Part shown: one piece after another, positions 27,077 to 27,444 of the stretch
How the letters are laid out: every line of letters begins with the position of its first letter
How positions within the stretch are numbered: the first letter of the stretch is position 1
IMG/VR virus record: IMGVR_UViG_3300025314_000082
Location: 1-27,444 of that record
Strand: one strand, 5' to 3'
DNA from: a virus
Length of the DNA stretch: 27,444 nt
Program-made: the position numbers and the translations under genes
The notes under the pieces: model-generated
Told to the model about the DNA's origin: nothing
Databases searched by the model: none
The model's input: the letters and a program-made list of their open reading frames with translations, nothing else

Positions 27077-27444
27077 ATGAAGGAGGAATATGAGGAATAT
27101 CTCGAATATCTTAAAAGCGACCACTGGAAAAGTTTTAGGAAGGAGACTTTAAGAAAAAGGATTCAATGTCAGTGGTGTGGTACAAAGAAAAATTTAAACA
27201 TTCATCATAAACATTATAGGACGATTGGAAGAGAACAAAACGGAGATGTGATTGTTTTATGCCAGAATTGTCATATCAATGCCTCCTATGGATGGTATCC
27301 TTTCAAGTTCATAAAAAGCTATTGCTTAGAAAGAAGATTCTATAATTATTGGAAACACGATAAAGAAAGAATCTTAACGTTTGAATGGATGTCTGTTACC
27401 AAGGAAGGGGGAGGAAAATACTACAGTATGATTCTATCCCAATG
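27077..27444 (+). CDS. HNH endonuclease, 3' end outside the window
   Basis: A frame open from ATG 27077 to the window edge (122 residues seen). The HNH core shows C31-x2-C34 (CQWCGTKKNLNIHHKHY), the HHxH motif at H43, H44 and H46, and LCQNCH (C62, C65, H66), with the same zinc-and-nuclease layout as the enzyme at 8677. The C-terminal part (KSYCLERRFYNYWKHDKERI) is aromatic and basic. The start is 2 bp after the replication gene stop. Beside the replication genes it may be a homing endonuclease or a nuclease in recombination or packaging. The final bases could be the start of TGA. Confidence 0.85.
   Translation, partial: MKEEYEEYLEYLKSDHWKSFRKETLRKRIQCQWCGTKKNLNIHHKHYRTIGREQNGDVIVLCQNCHINASYGWYPFKFIKSYCLERRFYNYWKHDKERILTFEWMSVTKEGGGKYYSMILSQ

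Noticed and set aside
1-27444. tRNA genes, CRISPR array, integrase, insertion sequence or stop-codon reassignment
   Set aside because: No cloverleaf, spaced direct-repeat array, recombinase or transposase was seen; all three stop codons end genes in the normal way.

Overview
The window looks like part of the genome of a tailed bacterial dsDNA virus (Caudoviricetes). It carries a terminase large subunit, portal, scaffold, HK97-type capsid protein, adaptor/tail proteins, a holin and a peptidoglycan hydrolase. Genes are tightly packed with ATGA/TAATG overlaps and nearly all lie on the + strand. The standard bacterial code fits, since TAA, TAG and TGA all end genes. I see no tape-measure, tail-tube, tail-terminator or integrase gene, so a short-tailed (podovirus-like), non-integrating virus is the best guess; the host cannot be named. 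No single gene gives a taxonomic assignment.

Layout: (1) 1-3634, packaging: the end of an unidentified gene with five in-frame VIT/GTTATAAC repeats, a small Cys/His protein, terL and portal. (2) 3660-7081, small structural proteins, a collagen-like protein and a long receptor-binding-like protein with 21-residue repeats. (3) 7145-8590, scaffold and major capsid protein, followed by an unusual three-way inverted-repeat element. (4) 8677-13612, a free-standing HNH endonuclease and a seven-gene glycan cassette: four glycosyltransferase-like, two SAM-methyltransferase-like and one GNAT acetyltransferase gene. (5) 13613-20838, adaptor, tail/fibre proteins and two large ejection-like proteins. (6) 20977-21779, one minus-strand exported coiled protein and a divergent one-TM protein. 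(7) 21780-22896, a visibly G+C-richer stretch with overlapping zinc-ribbon microgenes. (8) 22943-25220, small hypothetical proteins, a mini DNA methyltransferase, M23 endolysin, holin, and zinc-ribbon and HTH microproteins. (9) 25221-25644, a gene-free segment with hairpins, a strong intrinsic terminator, and a near-consensus promoter in front of a highly structured, probably non-coding transcript. (10) 25645-25974, a minus-strand basic protein with its own promoter and terminator. (11) 25975-27444, an origin-like intergenic region (DnaA-box-like sites, 12-bp palindrome, promoter), a 38-residue leader gene, a replisome-organizer-like protein with internal 15-bp repeats, and the start of a second HNH gene.

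How the parts would work together: the origin and initiator genes start replication at the right end; the terminase, portal, scaffold and capsid genes build and fill the head; the adaptor, hub, fibre and ejection genes make the entry machine; the glycan cassette probably decorates virion proteins or modifies a host surface glycan; holin and M23 hydrolase release progeny. The most unusual items are the RNA-like segment at 25243-25640, the interleaved inverted repeats after the capsid gene, the palindromic repeats beside terL, the glycan cassette and the overlapping zinc-ribbon genes. All functional calls rest on reading motifs by eye; no database search was possible.
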